Shown one piece after another: positions 8,662 through 15,861 of a stretch of DNA of 31,994 nucleotides. Position numbers and translations under genes: made by a program. Source of the stretch: Pelomonas sp966111775 (lineage in GTDB: Bacteria; Pseudomonadota; Gammaproteobacteria; Burkholderiales; Burkholderiaceae_C); NCBI GenBank assembly GCA_966111775.1, contig CBHWBD010000039.1, positions 1 through 31,994 of the forward strand, in the 5' to 3' direction. The notes beneath the pieces were generated by a model, which was given only the letters and a program-made list of their open reading frames with translations, was not told where the DNA came from and did not search any database. Every line of letters starts with the position of its first letter. The stretch's first letter is position 1.

Positions 8662-9720
8662 CTACATCTGATGCTTGGGCGCGAGCGACGGGCCCAGCGG
8701 CTTGCGGCAGATGCTTTCCACGTTCATGATGAGCTGGTCGGCGTGCTGGCGCGGCAGTCGGCTGTTCAGCCAGGCGCTGCGGCCCAGCATGCCGACGCCG
8801 GGCGTCTTGCCCAGCGGCCAGGCCGGCACCTCGGCGGGCTTCAGCTGCAGGCGCAGGTCCCAGGCGAATTCATGGCCGACATATTGCCTGACCATGGCCT
8901 GCAGGGCCGGCAGGTTCTGGCCCGAGGGCAGGAAGGTCTGGAAGGCCGGCCAGTCCAGCGGGCCGATCTCGATGCGGAACTTGTGCTGCACGTCCCAGAC
9001 CTGGCGGCCCAGCACGGCACCGCGGCCCAGGGCCACGCCGTCATGCCGCGCCAGCCGGGTGCGCTCTTCGGGCTGCAGCGCCATCCAGTGGCCGCTGAAT
9101 TGCTGCACCTGGGTCGGCACGCGAAAGCGCAGCGCGATCCAGCTCTGCAGCCCGTCGGCGTCGCGGGCCGAGCGGGCCAGGCGGCCGGCGAAATAGAGCT
9201 TGGAGAAGTCACCCAGGGCGTCGCGTTCGCGCAGCGAGGGCTCGGCCAGGCCGATGAGGGCGCCGACGTGGCGCACGATGGGGGCGTCGCGGCCGCGGTC
9301 CATGCCGACCACCGGATTGGCGCGCACCCAGGCCCGGTAGAACAGCAGGCCGAAGCGGTGCAGCAGCATGTCGGCGAAGGCCGCAAAGGTGCGGTCGCCA
9401 TGGTGCAGGGCCCGCTCGCGGGCGTATTCGGTCAGGTGGGTGGGCAGGGCGCCGTTGGGGCCGAACAGGCTCAGCACCCGCTGCACCAGGCGCGGCGGGC
9501 CGTGGTCGTTGGCGGCCAGCCGGGTGATGGGCGTCGGCGCGAAGTTCAGTGCCGGCTCGCTGGCGAAGCGCACGGGCTCGTCACCGGGGCGCAGCGCATC
9601 GCCCAGGCGAGGCTTGTCGGCGTGGGCGGCCTCGATGCGGCGCAGGGCCTGAAAAAGGTCGAAGCGGCCTGGGCGCTGGGTCAGCGCCTCGAAGATGGGT
9701 GGTGGCGGCTTGGCGCTCAC
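8662..9720 (-). CDS. tssG: TssG baseplate protein (ImpH/VasB)
   Basis: TssG forms the baseplate wedge with TssE, TssF and TssK. The 352-residue length fits the family. The family signature GPNGALPTHLTEY lies at 87-99, followed by a helical block with HRFGLLFYRAW at about 121-131. The start is a GTG at 9720 whose last bases overlap the tssF stop (GTGA), so translation is probably coupled to tssF. Residues 1-30 include the RFDLFQALRRIE helix expected at the N-terminus. The stop (TAG) leaves 57 bp before clpV, which has its own ribosome site. Confidence 0.95.
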   Translation of the reverse strand: MSAKPPPPIFEALTQRPGRFDLFQALRRIEAAHADKPRLGDALRPGDEPVRFASEPALNFAPTPITRLAANDHGPPRLVQRVLSLFGPNGALPTHLTEYARERALHHGDRTFAAFADMLLHRFGLLFYRAWVRANPVVGMDRGRDAPIVRHVGALIGLAEPSLRERDALGDFSKLYFAGRLARSARDADGLQSWIALRFRVPTQVQQFSGHWMALQPEERTRLARHDGVALGRGAVLGRQVWDVQHKFRIEIGPLDWPAFQTFLPSGQNLPALQAMVRQYVGHEFAWDLRLQLKPAEVPAWPLGKTPGVGMLGRSAWLNSRLPRQHADQLIMNVESICRKPLGPSLAPKHQM

Positions 9721-11582
9721 AACACCGCCCTGGCGCCGGGCAGGGGGCGCCAGCGCTTGAGTTCGCCGCGCGTGCGCGAGACCAGCAGCGTCTGCACGAA
9801 GCTGTTCATCGACACGTGGCGGCTGAAGTAGTGGTGCAGCACGGTGCCCAGCAGCGTCGCGCTGCCGCCTTCGAAGCAGAGTTCGTCCACCTCCACGCGC
9901 ACCTCCAGCCCCCGGCCGAAGGCGATGGGGCCGGGCGACGGATGGCGGCGCACCACCGGGCTCACGCCGACGCCGCGCACGCCTTCGACCTGGCGCAGCA
10001 GGCCGGCGTCGTTGCTCTGGGCGAACAGTCCGATCAACTCGCGCAGGGCGAGGGCGCCGCGTTCGGGGTCCTCCTCGACGAGGGACAGGTAGTTCAGCGA
10101 CAGCAGCGACAGCAGACGCCAGGCCAGCGGGCCCTCGCGCAGCGAGCTGACCGGCCGCGACGGGCCGGCGACGATGCCCACGCCTTGCACCGGCGCGCGG
10201 CTTTCCAGCGTCAGGCCGCCATCGGCGCTGCCGGCCGGCATGAACAGCGGCAGGTCGCGATTCGTGCAGCGCACCTCGGCGGCGAGCTGGCGCAGCTCCT
10301 GGCGGTAGGGCGCGCGTTGCAGGTCCACCAGGGTCAGGAAGACCTCCGAGGCCACATAGGCCGAACGCGGCCCCTCGCGCTTGCCGCGCTCGCTGACCAG
10401 GCGCGGCTCGCGCAGGGCGCTGAAGAAGCCGTCGGCGCCGGTGGGGTCGACGTGGGGGACGTCGAACAGCGGCAGGAAGCGCAGCTCGTCGGTGTCGTTG
10501 GAGAAGCCGGTGACGGCGGAGACGTCGAAGACCTCGTAGTCGGTGCCGGCCAGCCGGTCGGGGATGACCTGGAAGCCCGTGCTGCTGTCGTCCACCGAGA
10601 TGCGTTCGGCGCGGCGCTCGAAGAGGTTGATCGCCGGCACGCAGTTCAGCGCGAAGTTGGCCGGCTCGCCGCCGCCCTCCAGCGAAGCCTCGTAGCGGTC
10701 GAAGAGCAGCACCAGCTCGAAGCTGTTGCCGGCCGTCTGGGCCAGGGCCGGCGCCAGGCCGGCGACGTCGATGAACAGGAAGCGCTGCGGGAAGGCGAAG
10801 TACTCCTGCATCAGTCGCGTGCCCGACAGGCCGCGCAGCGTGACGGGCAGCATGGCCTCGTCATCCGCCAGGCCCACCTGTCGCACCTTGTCGGGGCCGA
10901 GGAAGAGGCGCTGCGCATCGCGTCCGCCGGCGCCGGCCAGCACGCCGACGCAGCGGCAGGTCGCCAGCTCGTGGAGCTTCAGCGCGACGTCCTGCAGTCC
11001 GCCCATGAAGAAGCGCAGGCTGTCCAGCGGCAGCTGCGCGAACCGCATGCCCTCGGGCAACTCCAGACGCACGCGCACGGCGCTCTTGGGGCGCTCGCGC
11101 AGTGGCAGGTTGCTGAAGTTGACGTCGGTGGCGCTGAGGAAGTATTCGACCCGGCGGACCTGCACCGGCGTCAGCGTGACGGACTGGGCGGTGCGGAACT
11201 CGCAGCGCGTCGGCCCGAGCGCCGTGCGCGGGCCCATCAGCGCGCTGCCGCGTGGCAGCGTGAAGCCGGCGATCAGGTTGGGATCGTTGGCCGGCGTGAT
11301 CTGCGCCACCAGCATCGACGGCAGCGGTGCCGCGAGATTGGGGCAGACCATGTCGAGCAGCCGCTGGGCGAGCTGCGGGAATTCGGCGTCCTGCTTGAGC
11401 TGCACGCGCGCGGCCAGGAAGGCGGCCCCTTCCAGCAGCCGCTCGACATAGGGGTCGGCGACCTCCAGGCCTTCCATGCCGAGACGTCCGGCGATCTTGG
11501 GGAACTCGCGCGCGAACTCGCCCCCCATCTCGCGGAGATAGCGCAGTTCCTGGTTGTAGTAGCGGAGGAGGCGGGGGTCCAT
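9717..11582 (-). CDS. tssF: TssF baseplate protein (ImpG/VasA)
   Basis: TssF is the large wedge protein of the T6SS baseplate. At 621 residues it is of normal size. The N-terminal signature LLRYYNQELRYLREMG (about 5-20), continuing into EFAREFPKIAGRLG, is diagnostic. It is followed by DPYVERLLEGAAFL and QRLLDMVCPN, also conserved. The ATG at 11582 begins exactly at the expected MDPRLLRYYN. It stands 39 bp after tssE and overlaps tssG by 4 bp, the usual tssE-F-G order. No sign of frameshift or truncation. Confidence 0.97.
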   Translation of the reverse strand: MDPRLLRYYNQELRYLREMGGEFAREFPKIAGRLGMEGLEVADPYVERLLEGAAFLAARVQLKQDAEFPQLAQRLLDMVCPNLAAPLPSMLVAQITPANDPNLIAGFTLPRGSALMGPRTALGPTRCEFRTAQSVTLTPVQVRRVEYFLSATDVNFSNLPLRERPKSAVRVRLELPEGMRFAQLPLDSLRFFMGGLQDVALKLHELATCRCVGVLAGAGGRDAQRLFLGPDKVRQVGLADDEAMLPVTLRGLSGTRLMQEYFAFPQRFLFIDVAGLAPALAQTAGNSFELVLLFDRYEASLEGGGEPANFALNCVPAINLFERRAERISVDDSSTGFQVIPDRLAGTDYEVFDVSAVTGFSNDTDELRFLPLFDVPHVDPTGADGFFSALREPRLVSERGKREGPRSAYVASEVFLTLVDLQRAPYRQELRQLAAEVRCTNRDLPLFMPAGSADGGLTLESRAPVQGVGIVAGPSRPVSSLREGPLAWRLLSLLSLNYLSLVEEDPERGALALRELIGLFAQSNDAGLLRQVEGVRGVGVSPVVRRHPSPGPIAFGRGLEVRVEVDELCFEGGSATLLGTVLHHYFSRHVSMNSFVQTLLVSRTRGELKRWRPLPGARAVL

Positions 11583-11621
11583 GTCAGCGAATCGTATTCG
11601 GGGCGAGACTGGGCGAGGCGC

Positions 11622-12152
11622 TCATCGCAAGTCGCGCACGGCCGCCTGACCCGTATCCATGTCCACGTCCGCGCTCAGCAGCAGCTCCAGCGGCACGGGC
11701 TGGTTCCACATCTGGCCCTTGATGGTCAGCCGCAGGGCGGTCGGGCGCATGCCGGTGTTGAGTTCGTTGATGATGCGGACCTCCACCGAGGCCGGGTCCA
11801 GGCGCGGCTCGAAACGGATGACGGATTGGCGCACCTGGGCCTCGATGATGGGGAAGTTGTGCACCGAGAAGGACTGGCCGGTCAGCGGCAGGATGCCGAA
11901 GTTGACGACCGAGTCGCGCGCATGCGGCATGCTCTGCCACAGCGCGACGGCTTCGGGGTCGCCATGCTGGGGGTGGGGCTCCTCGCAGACCGCATTGAAC
12001 AGCCACGACAGGTCGCGCAGCACGGCCTCGCGCAACTGCTGGCGATTCAGCACGCGGGCCTCCAGCGGTTCGACCCGCGAGCCCGGGTCGTTGTCGGTCA
12101 GCCTGTCGAGCAGCGAGGGCTGGAGCCGATCCTGGGCACCGAGGCCGGCCAT
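11622..12152 (-). CDS. tssE: TssE, gp25-like baseplate protein
   Basis: TssE resembles phage T4 gp25, the wedge protein that starts sheath polymerisation. It is 176 residues long. The helix PSLLDRL at 12-18, RDLSWLFNA at 46-54, SVVNFGILPLTG at 81-92 and RFEPRL at 113-118 are family features. The chosen ATG at 12152 overlaps the tagJ stop (ATGA). The frame is open much farther upstream, but that part is antisense-like Arg/Pro-rich sequence and overlaps tagJ, so it is not used. Its place between tagJ and tssF is typical of this T6SS class. Confidence 0.95.
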   Translation of the reverse strand: MAGLGAQDRLQPSLLDRLTDNDPGSRVEPLEARVLNRQQLREAVLRDLSWLFNAVCEEPHPQHGDPEAVALWQSMPHARDSVVNFGILPLTGQSFSVHNFPIIEAQVRQSVIRFEPRLDPASVEVRIINELNTGMRPTALRLTIKGQMWNQPVPLELLLSADVDMDTGQAAVRDLR

Positions 12153-12979
12153 CAGGTGCCTTCGGTCGGGGCTTCGAACGTGATCTCGCGGATGGCCATC
12201 AGGTCGTGGTCGCCTATGTCGCTGGTGAGCACGCGCTGGCCGAGGCCGGCATAGCGGTCCTCGCCAGGCAGGGGCTGCCATTCGGTCTTGCGCGCCAGGT
12301 TGATGAGGCCGTCGCTGCTCTTCTCCGATCCGGGGTAGCGCGTTGGCACCAGGGCGACGCTGTTGCCGCCGTTGGTGAAGCTCAGCTGGGCCGGCATCCA
12401 GACGCAGTCGCGCAGGTCTTCCGGCGCGTCGAAATGGACCTTGGCCAGGTGCTTGAAGGGCACCCAGGTGTAGTGGCCGTTCAGGCAGACCTCGAGCACT
12501 GGGCCCAGGCGCGAGTCGGCATCGGCCAGCCATTCGAAGCGCTGGCCGTCGATGCTGCCGGCGCTGGCCGGCGCAGCCTCGAAGGCCTTGGTTGCCAGGT
12601 CGACGGCGAGTTCGGGGTTGGCCTCGCCTTGCTTGAGCGACTCGATGAGCTGGGCCACCCAGGCCTCGGGCTGGCCGAAGACGACGGGCGTGCGCTTGCC
12701 GGCGAAGACCTCGGCGCGCAGCAGCTCGCAGCGGATGGCGTGGCCGACGGTCTCGCGCATGGGGATGGCGAGCTTGTCCATGTCGGCCACGACATTGAGC
12801 TGGGTGTGGGCCCGCTCCCATTGGCCGAGCACGCTGAGCAGCTGGGACATGAAGGTGCGCAGCTTGGGATCGGCCGGCTTGGCGCGCACGGCCTCGGTCA
12901 GCTTGGCGAGGGCCGCGCGCGGGTCGCCGGCGCGCAGCGCCTCTTCGGCGGCTTGTTGGGGTGTCGGATCAGAAGCCAT
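12152..12979 (-). CDS. tagJ: TagJ (ImpE/HsiE family), ClpV- and sheath-associated accessory protein
   Basis: TagJ is an accessory of a T6SS subgroup. The Pseudomonas relative HsiE1 is known to bind TssB and the ClpV N-domain. The 275-residue chain starts with TPR-like helices (about 5-130: EEALRAGDPRAALAKLTEAV, then SQLLSVLGQWERAHTQLNVV), followed by the ImpE C-terminal part with FEWLADADSRLGPVLEVCLNG and YTWVPF at about 150-175, and LTSDIGDHDLMAIREI near the end. These are clear ImpE features. Its first 11 bp overlap the end of the zinc-ribbon gene and its stop overlaps tssE, so the three are probably translated together. Confidence 0.93.
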   Translation of the reverse strand: MASDPTPQQAAEEALRAGDPRAALAKLTEAVRAKPADPKLRTFMSQLLSVLGQWERAHTQLNVVADMDKLAIPMRETVGHAIRCELLRAEVFAGKRTPVVFGQPEAWVAQLIESLKQGEANPELAVDLATKAFEAAPASAGSIDGQRFEWLADADSRLGPVLEVCLNGHYTWVPFKHLAKVHFDAPEDLRDCVWMPAQLSFTNGGNSVALVPTRYPGSEKSSDGLINLARKTEWQPLPGEDRYAGLGQRVLTSDIGDHDLMAIREITFEAPTEGT

Positions 12980-13532
12980 GGCCGCAGTCGGTACAGAAGC
13001 GGGCTTGCCGCGGAAGGGTGACGCCGCAGGCCGGACAGCTCTTGTGCGTGCTGGCCATGTCGAAGCCGCATTCGTGGCAGAAGCGACCGCCCTGGCTGGG
13101 CGTCTGGCAGTTGGGGCAGGCCGAGCCGCCGCTGGCGGCAGCGTAGCCGCTGCTCGCGGCAGAGCCCGCCTTTGCAGCGCAGTCGCGGCAGCTGTTGCTG
13201 CTGGCGTTCCAGCATTCGCGGCCCACCCATTTGCGGCAGCCTTCGCAGCGTTCGTACATCGGCGCCGCCAGGGCCATGGCCTCGGCCAGGGCCTCGGCCT
13301 TGGCGCTGCCGCCGCCGGCCTCGGCGAAGGCGCCGGTCGCGCGGCTGGCCTTGTTGAGGTCGTAGAACATGAAGGCGAAGCGGCTCAGCCAGCCGGTGAT
13401 CTGGCCCTTGCGGTAGGGCCTGAAGGCCGAGCGGGAGCTCTCGCCGCATTTCTCGCAGAAGAACTCGAACTGGAAGCCAGCCGACACGTCGTTCATCGAC
13501 GTGCTGATGTCGCGGTAGTTGGTCAGGGCCAT
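12969..13532 (-). CDS. Cys-rich zinc-ribbon protein of unknown role inside the T6SS operon
   Basis: The 187-residue protein has Cys pairs at 26/29, 96/99, 115/118, 139/142, 152/155, 166/169 and 180/183, plus Cys107. The last two modules (CPNC...CHEC and CPAC...CTDC) are a textbook double zinc ribbon. The first pair (FFCEKCGESSRSAFRPY) forms a separate N-terminal module, and residues 45-60 (WLSRFAFMFYDLN) are an amphipathic aromatic helix. No signal peptide or membrane segment is visible. Zinc ribbons bind proteins or nucleic acids, so it may be an assembly partner, but that is a guess. ATG 13532 is chosen because the aligned N-terminus begins MALTNYRDIS; an upstream ATG at 13553 adds only seven residues. 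Neither start has a strong ribosome site. It sits between the hcp cluster and tagJ. Confidence 0.85.
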   Translation of the reverse strand: MALTNYRDISTSMNDVSAGFQFEFFCEKCGESSRSAFRPYRKGQITGWLSRFAFMFYDLNKASRATGAFAEAGGGSAKAEALAEAMALAAPMYERCEGCRKWVGRECWNASSNSCRDCAAKAGSAASSGYAAASGGSACPNCQTPSQGGRFCHECGFDMASTHKSCPACGVTLPRQARFCTDCGHGF

Positions 13533-13570
13533 ATCAGCAGTTCTGTCTCGCATCGAGCGATGCAGTTTGC

Positions 13571-13662
13571 GGGCCGAGCGCCGGGCCGCTCCCTAGCCGG
13601 CCCGCGCTGGCGATGTGCTTGCCGGTCAATCCGGCAAGCATCGCCGTCCCCTCGGGGGACCG
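13571..13662 (+). repeat. Copy A of a ~92-bp hairpin-rich intergenic repeat
   Basis: Lies between the coiled-coil Hcp-like gene and the zinc-ribbon gene. It contains three dyads: an outer GGGCCG/CGGCCC arm, an 8-bp perfect stem CTTGCCGG/CCGGCAAG at 13618-13638, and GTCCCC/GGGGAC at about 13646-13660. A copy over 90% identical by eye occurs in opposite orientation at 15140-15230. It resembles REP/BIME-type elements in structure. It could act as an mRNA stabiliser or attenuator inside the operon. Confidence 0.85.
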
Positions 13663-13709
13663 ACTGGCATGACCTGCGTTCAGCAAGGCCAGGCTGGGCG
13701 AGGGGCTTG

Positions 13710-14558
13710 TCATATGGGCGAACCGATGTTCTTCATGGTGAAGGCCCGGGCCGTGCCCTGCGTGACCGCCTTGACGGCGGTCTGGCCGGCACCGCTGCTC
13801 GCGTAATGCGACGGCGGGTTCTTGTAGACGTAGGCGAGGGACGCGAACTCGCACATCCACTCCTCCATCATCTCGGTCATGGTGTCGGTCACCACGACCT
13901 GGAGGGAGTAGTCCAGCAGGCGGATCTTCTGGATGGTGAACACCAGCGAGGTCCCGTCCATCACGGTGGCCGAGCGCTTGTGGATGGTCAGCGTGCCCGA
14001 GGGAAAGATGTCGCCGGCCTTCATCGAGTTCAGCAGCTGGGTGCTGGCGATGTCGACGCGCTTCGTGAAGGTGAACTCGAAGTTGGGGTTGCGATCCGCG
14101 CGCTCGATGGCCAAGCGTCGGCGTTCCTCGTCGGCGTCGCGGTAGCGCTCGTCTTCCTCGCCGGTCTGGATCTCCTTGACCTTGCTCGAGGTGTCGGCGA
14201 CGAGGTCCTTCACGCGGGCCTCATGGGCGTCGTGGATCTTGCGGTGATCGGCCTTGTCGGCGTTCTCCAGCGCGTCGCGCCTGTCGTGCTCGGCCTTGAG
14301 CAGGTCGCGCCGCATGGTGTCCAGGGCGTGCTGGGTGCGCAGGCCCTCGCTGCCCTTGCGTTCCACCAGGCTCTTGATCTTCTGGAATTCGCCTTCGTTC
14401 TTCTCGGCGCGCCGGATCTCGTCCTCGTTGTGCAGGTTCCAGCGCAGGGATTCGACCAGCACCTGGCCCTGGAACAGATGGGACACGGACTCGCCCACCA
14501 CCGGCACGCGGGTGGGGCGCAGCAGGATCAGATAGATGTCGGCGCCGTTGCTTGACAT
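13710..14558 (-). CDS. Hcp-like protein with a long charged helical insertion
   Basis: Residues 1-42 (ADIYLILLRPTRVPVVGES, then LFQGQVLVESLRWNLHN) and 157-247 (NFEFTFTKRVDIASTQLLNSM, then the beta strands LVFTIQKIRLLDYSLQVVV) follow the Hcp beta-barrel order and parallel the gene just upstream. Between them, residues about 43-156 are a nearly uninterrupted run of charged helix with regular Leu/Ala spacing (DEIRRAEKNEGEFQKIKSL and onward), probably a coiled coil. Such an insertion is not part of ordinary Hcp, which is about 160-170 residues; this one is 282. The last 35 residues are Ala/Ser/Thr-rich. The ATG at 14558 is 2 bp after the previous stop. It may be a tube component with an external arm, a carrier, or an adaptor. 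The Hcp relation rests on pattern, not a search. Confidence 0.82.
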   Translation of the reverse strand: MSSNGADIYLILLRPTRVPVVGESVSHLFQGQVLVESLRWNLHNEDEIRRAEKNEGEFQKIKSLVERKGSEGLRTQHALDTMRRDLLKAEHDRRDALENADKADHRKIHDAHEARVKDLVADTSSKVKEIQTGEEDERYRDADEERRRLAIERADRNPNFEFTFTKRVDIASTQLLNSMKAGDIFPSGTLTIHKRSATVMDGTSLVFTIQKIRLLDYSLQVVVTDTMTEMMEEWMCEFASLAYVYKNPPSHYASSGAGQTAVKAVTQGTARAFTMKNIGSPI

Positions 14559-14560
14559 CA

Positions 14561-15106
14561 CTAGAGCGCCATGGGGTGGAAGAAGGGCGCCGTGGGCAGG
14601 TTGTCCTTGCCCAGCGTCTTGAGGTAGGTCATCTTGATGTTCTTGAAGTTCAGTGTCCAGGTCTCCGTCAGCTCCTTGGAGTTGCCGTCGTCCTGGACGT
14701 TCAAGATGCAGTCGGCGAAGTAGCCCTGGGTGCACATCACCACGAAGCCGGGCTGGTGGATGGCCCGGCCCTGCTGCTTCACGTGCAGCACCGTGATGGA
14801 GGCACTGACCACCGGCAGGTGGTTGTCCAGGCAGAAGTGCATCTGCGAGGAGCCGACGTCGAAACGCTTCTTGAAGACCAGCGGCTCCATCTTGATGGTG
14901 ACCGGCTTGCCGACGCCAGCCATGGAGGCCGCCGCCGCGGCCAGGCCGCCGAGGCCGCTGGGCCTGCCCTTGGGGTCCTTCAGGGCGTGCATGCCCCAGC
15001 TGAACTCCAGCACTTCGATCGAGCCTTCCCAGCCCTCGAGCAGGCCTTCGCCCACCACCGGTCCGGCGCCGGTGATGAGTTGCATGAAGATATTGGAACG
15101 ACTCAT
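14561..15106 (-). CDS. Second Hcp-family protein (divergent)
   Basis: The 181-residue chain begins MSRSNIFMQLITGAG and carries EGWEGSIEVLEFSWGMH at 24-40, which corresponds to the GSIEV strand and turn of Hcp. FKKRFDVGSSQMHFCL (about 78-93) and ASITVLHV (102-109) match the central strands, and ELTETWTLNFKNIKMTY (145-161) matches the closing strands. A Gly/Ala-rich loop at 49-68 is longer than usual. The ATG at 15106 has a GAGGGG ribosome site; an upstream in-frame extension would run into the repeat and is discarded. It probably encodes an alternative tube ring, a shortened cap ring or a carrier for particular effectors. It is followed 2 bp later by the coiled-coil Hcp-like gene. Confidence 0.86.
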   Translation of the reverse strand: MSRSNIFMQLITGAGPVVGEGLLEGWEGSIEVLEFSWGMHALKDPKGRPSGLGGLAAAAASMAGVGKPVTIKMEPLVFKKRFDVGSSQMHFCLDNHLPVVSASITVLHVKQQGRAIHQPGFVVMCTQGYFADCILNVQDDGNSKELTETWTLNFKNIKMTYLKTLGKDNLPTAPFFHPMAL

Positions 15107-15139
15107 CTTGTGGACCCCTCGTCCGCCGGGTACGCCGGC

Positions 15140-15230
15140 CGGTCCCCCGAGGGGACGGCGATGCTTGCCAGATTGACCGGCAAGCACATCGCCACGGCGG
15201 GCCGACTTGGGGCGGCCCGGCGTTCGGCCC
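15140..15230 (-). repeat. Copy B of the ~92-bp hairpin-rich repeat, inverted relative to copy A
   Basis: Lies between hcp and the second Hcp-family gene. Read on the minus strand it matches copy A (13571-13662) apart from about seven differences, including one indel. The 50-bp core containing the TTGCC/GGCAA stem and the GTCCCC/GGGGAC hairpin differs at one base, which breaks one pair of the 8-bp stem. As it stands directly after hcp, its hairpins could lower read-through or protect the abundant hcp message. Confidence 0.85.
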
Positions 15231-15266
15231 GGAATGCGAACACGAACAAGACGTCCACCGATCGCG

Positions 15267-15767
15267 TTAAGCGGAAGGCGAGGCCGTGCCGGCCGGGATG
15301 TCCCAGTTGTAGGTCTTGGGCGCGCCCAGCTTGCCGGTCTTGTTGTCCTGCGGCTTGTATTCGATCTTGACGGTCTTGAAGACCATCTCGACCTTCTGCG
15401 TGACGCTGCCTTCCTCGGTGCCGTTCTGCTGCACCTTGGTGATGAAGCAGCCTTCCATCGTCATCGTGAAGTAGGTCTCGGGCGTGGCCGAGCCGGTGGT
15501 CTTCATCATCTGCAGCTCGACCTTGGGGAAGGCCTTGCCGGTGCAGATATAGCCCATGATGACCGTCGACGAGGTGTCGAAGTAGTGCTCCCAGTTCATC
15601 TTGCCGGGATTGGGCTTGCCGACGGAAGCGCCGCCGCCCTTGGTCCAGCTGGTCTCGGCTTCGATTTCCCAGTCCCAACCCTGGATCTCGATCCACTTCT
15701 CCTTGCCCTTCTGGATGGACTCGCCATCGGCCTTGTCGAAGAAGGTGAGGAATGCATTGACTGCCAT
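15267..15767 (-). CDS. hcp: Hcp, T6SS inner-tube protein (TssD)
   Basis: Hcp hexamers stack into the inner tube that is fired by the sheath. The 166-residue length is normal. The start MAVNAFLTFF, the segment ESIQKGKEKWIEIQGWDWEIE at 16-36 (Hcp strand order, quoted across two strands) and the C-terminal strands KVEMVFKTVKIEYKPQ at 125-140 are canonical. The closing YNWDIPAG motif at 153-160 is typical of the Burkholderiales/Pseudomonas class. AAGGAGATATC lies just before the ATG. A 94-bp gap separates it from tssC, and a hairpin-rich repeat follows, which would allow hcp to be expressed more strongly than the rest. Confidence 0.95.
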   Translation of the reverse strand: MAVNAFLTFFDKADGESIQKGKEKWIEIQGWDWEIEAETSWTKGGGASVGKPNPGKMNWEHYFDTSSTVIMGYICTGKAFPKVELQMMKTTGSATPETYFTMTMEGCFITKVQQNGTEEGSVTQKVEMVFKTVKIEYKPQDNKTGKLGAPKTYNWDIPAGTASPSA

Positions 15768-15861
15768 GTTGATATCTCCTTTAGAGGTTCAAAGCGCGGG
15801 AATGGTGGTGATGTGAGAAGACCCGTCCTGCTCCCGCGCCGGGCGAGTTCTTCCGAACTGT

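Noticed and set aside
6151..9831. A 1226-codon open frame on the plus strand opposite clpV and tssG
   Set aside because: It is the antisense shadow of strongly coding, GC-rich genes; the translation is His/Gln/Ala/Gly-rich with no domain.
9549..12254. A 901-codon plus-strand open frame opposite tssF and tssE
   Set aside because: Antisense of real tssE/tssF; low-complexity Arg/Gln/Ala translation.
12152..12821. Long upstream extension of the tssE frame
   Set aside because: The extra part is Arg/Pro-rich shadow of tagJ; tssE homology begins at the ATG at 12152.
14559..14735. Upstream extension of the coiled-coil Hcp-like frame
   Set aside because: It lies inside the second Hcp-family gene and is not protein-like; the ATG at 14558 follows that gene's stop by two bases.
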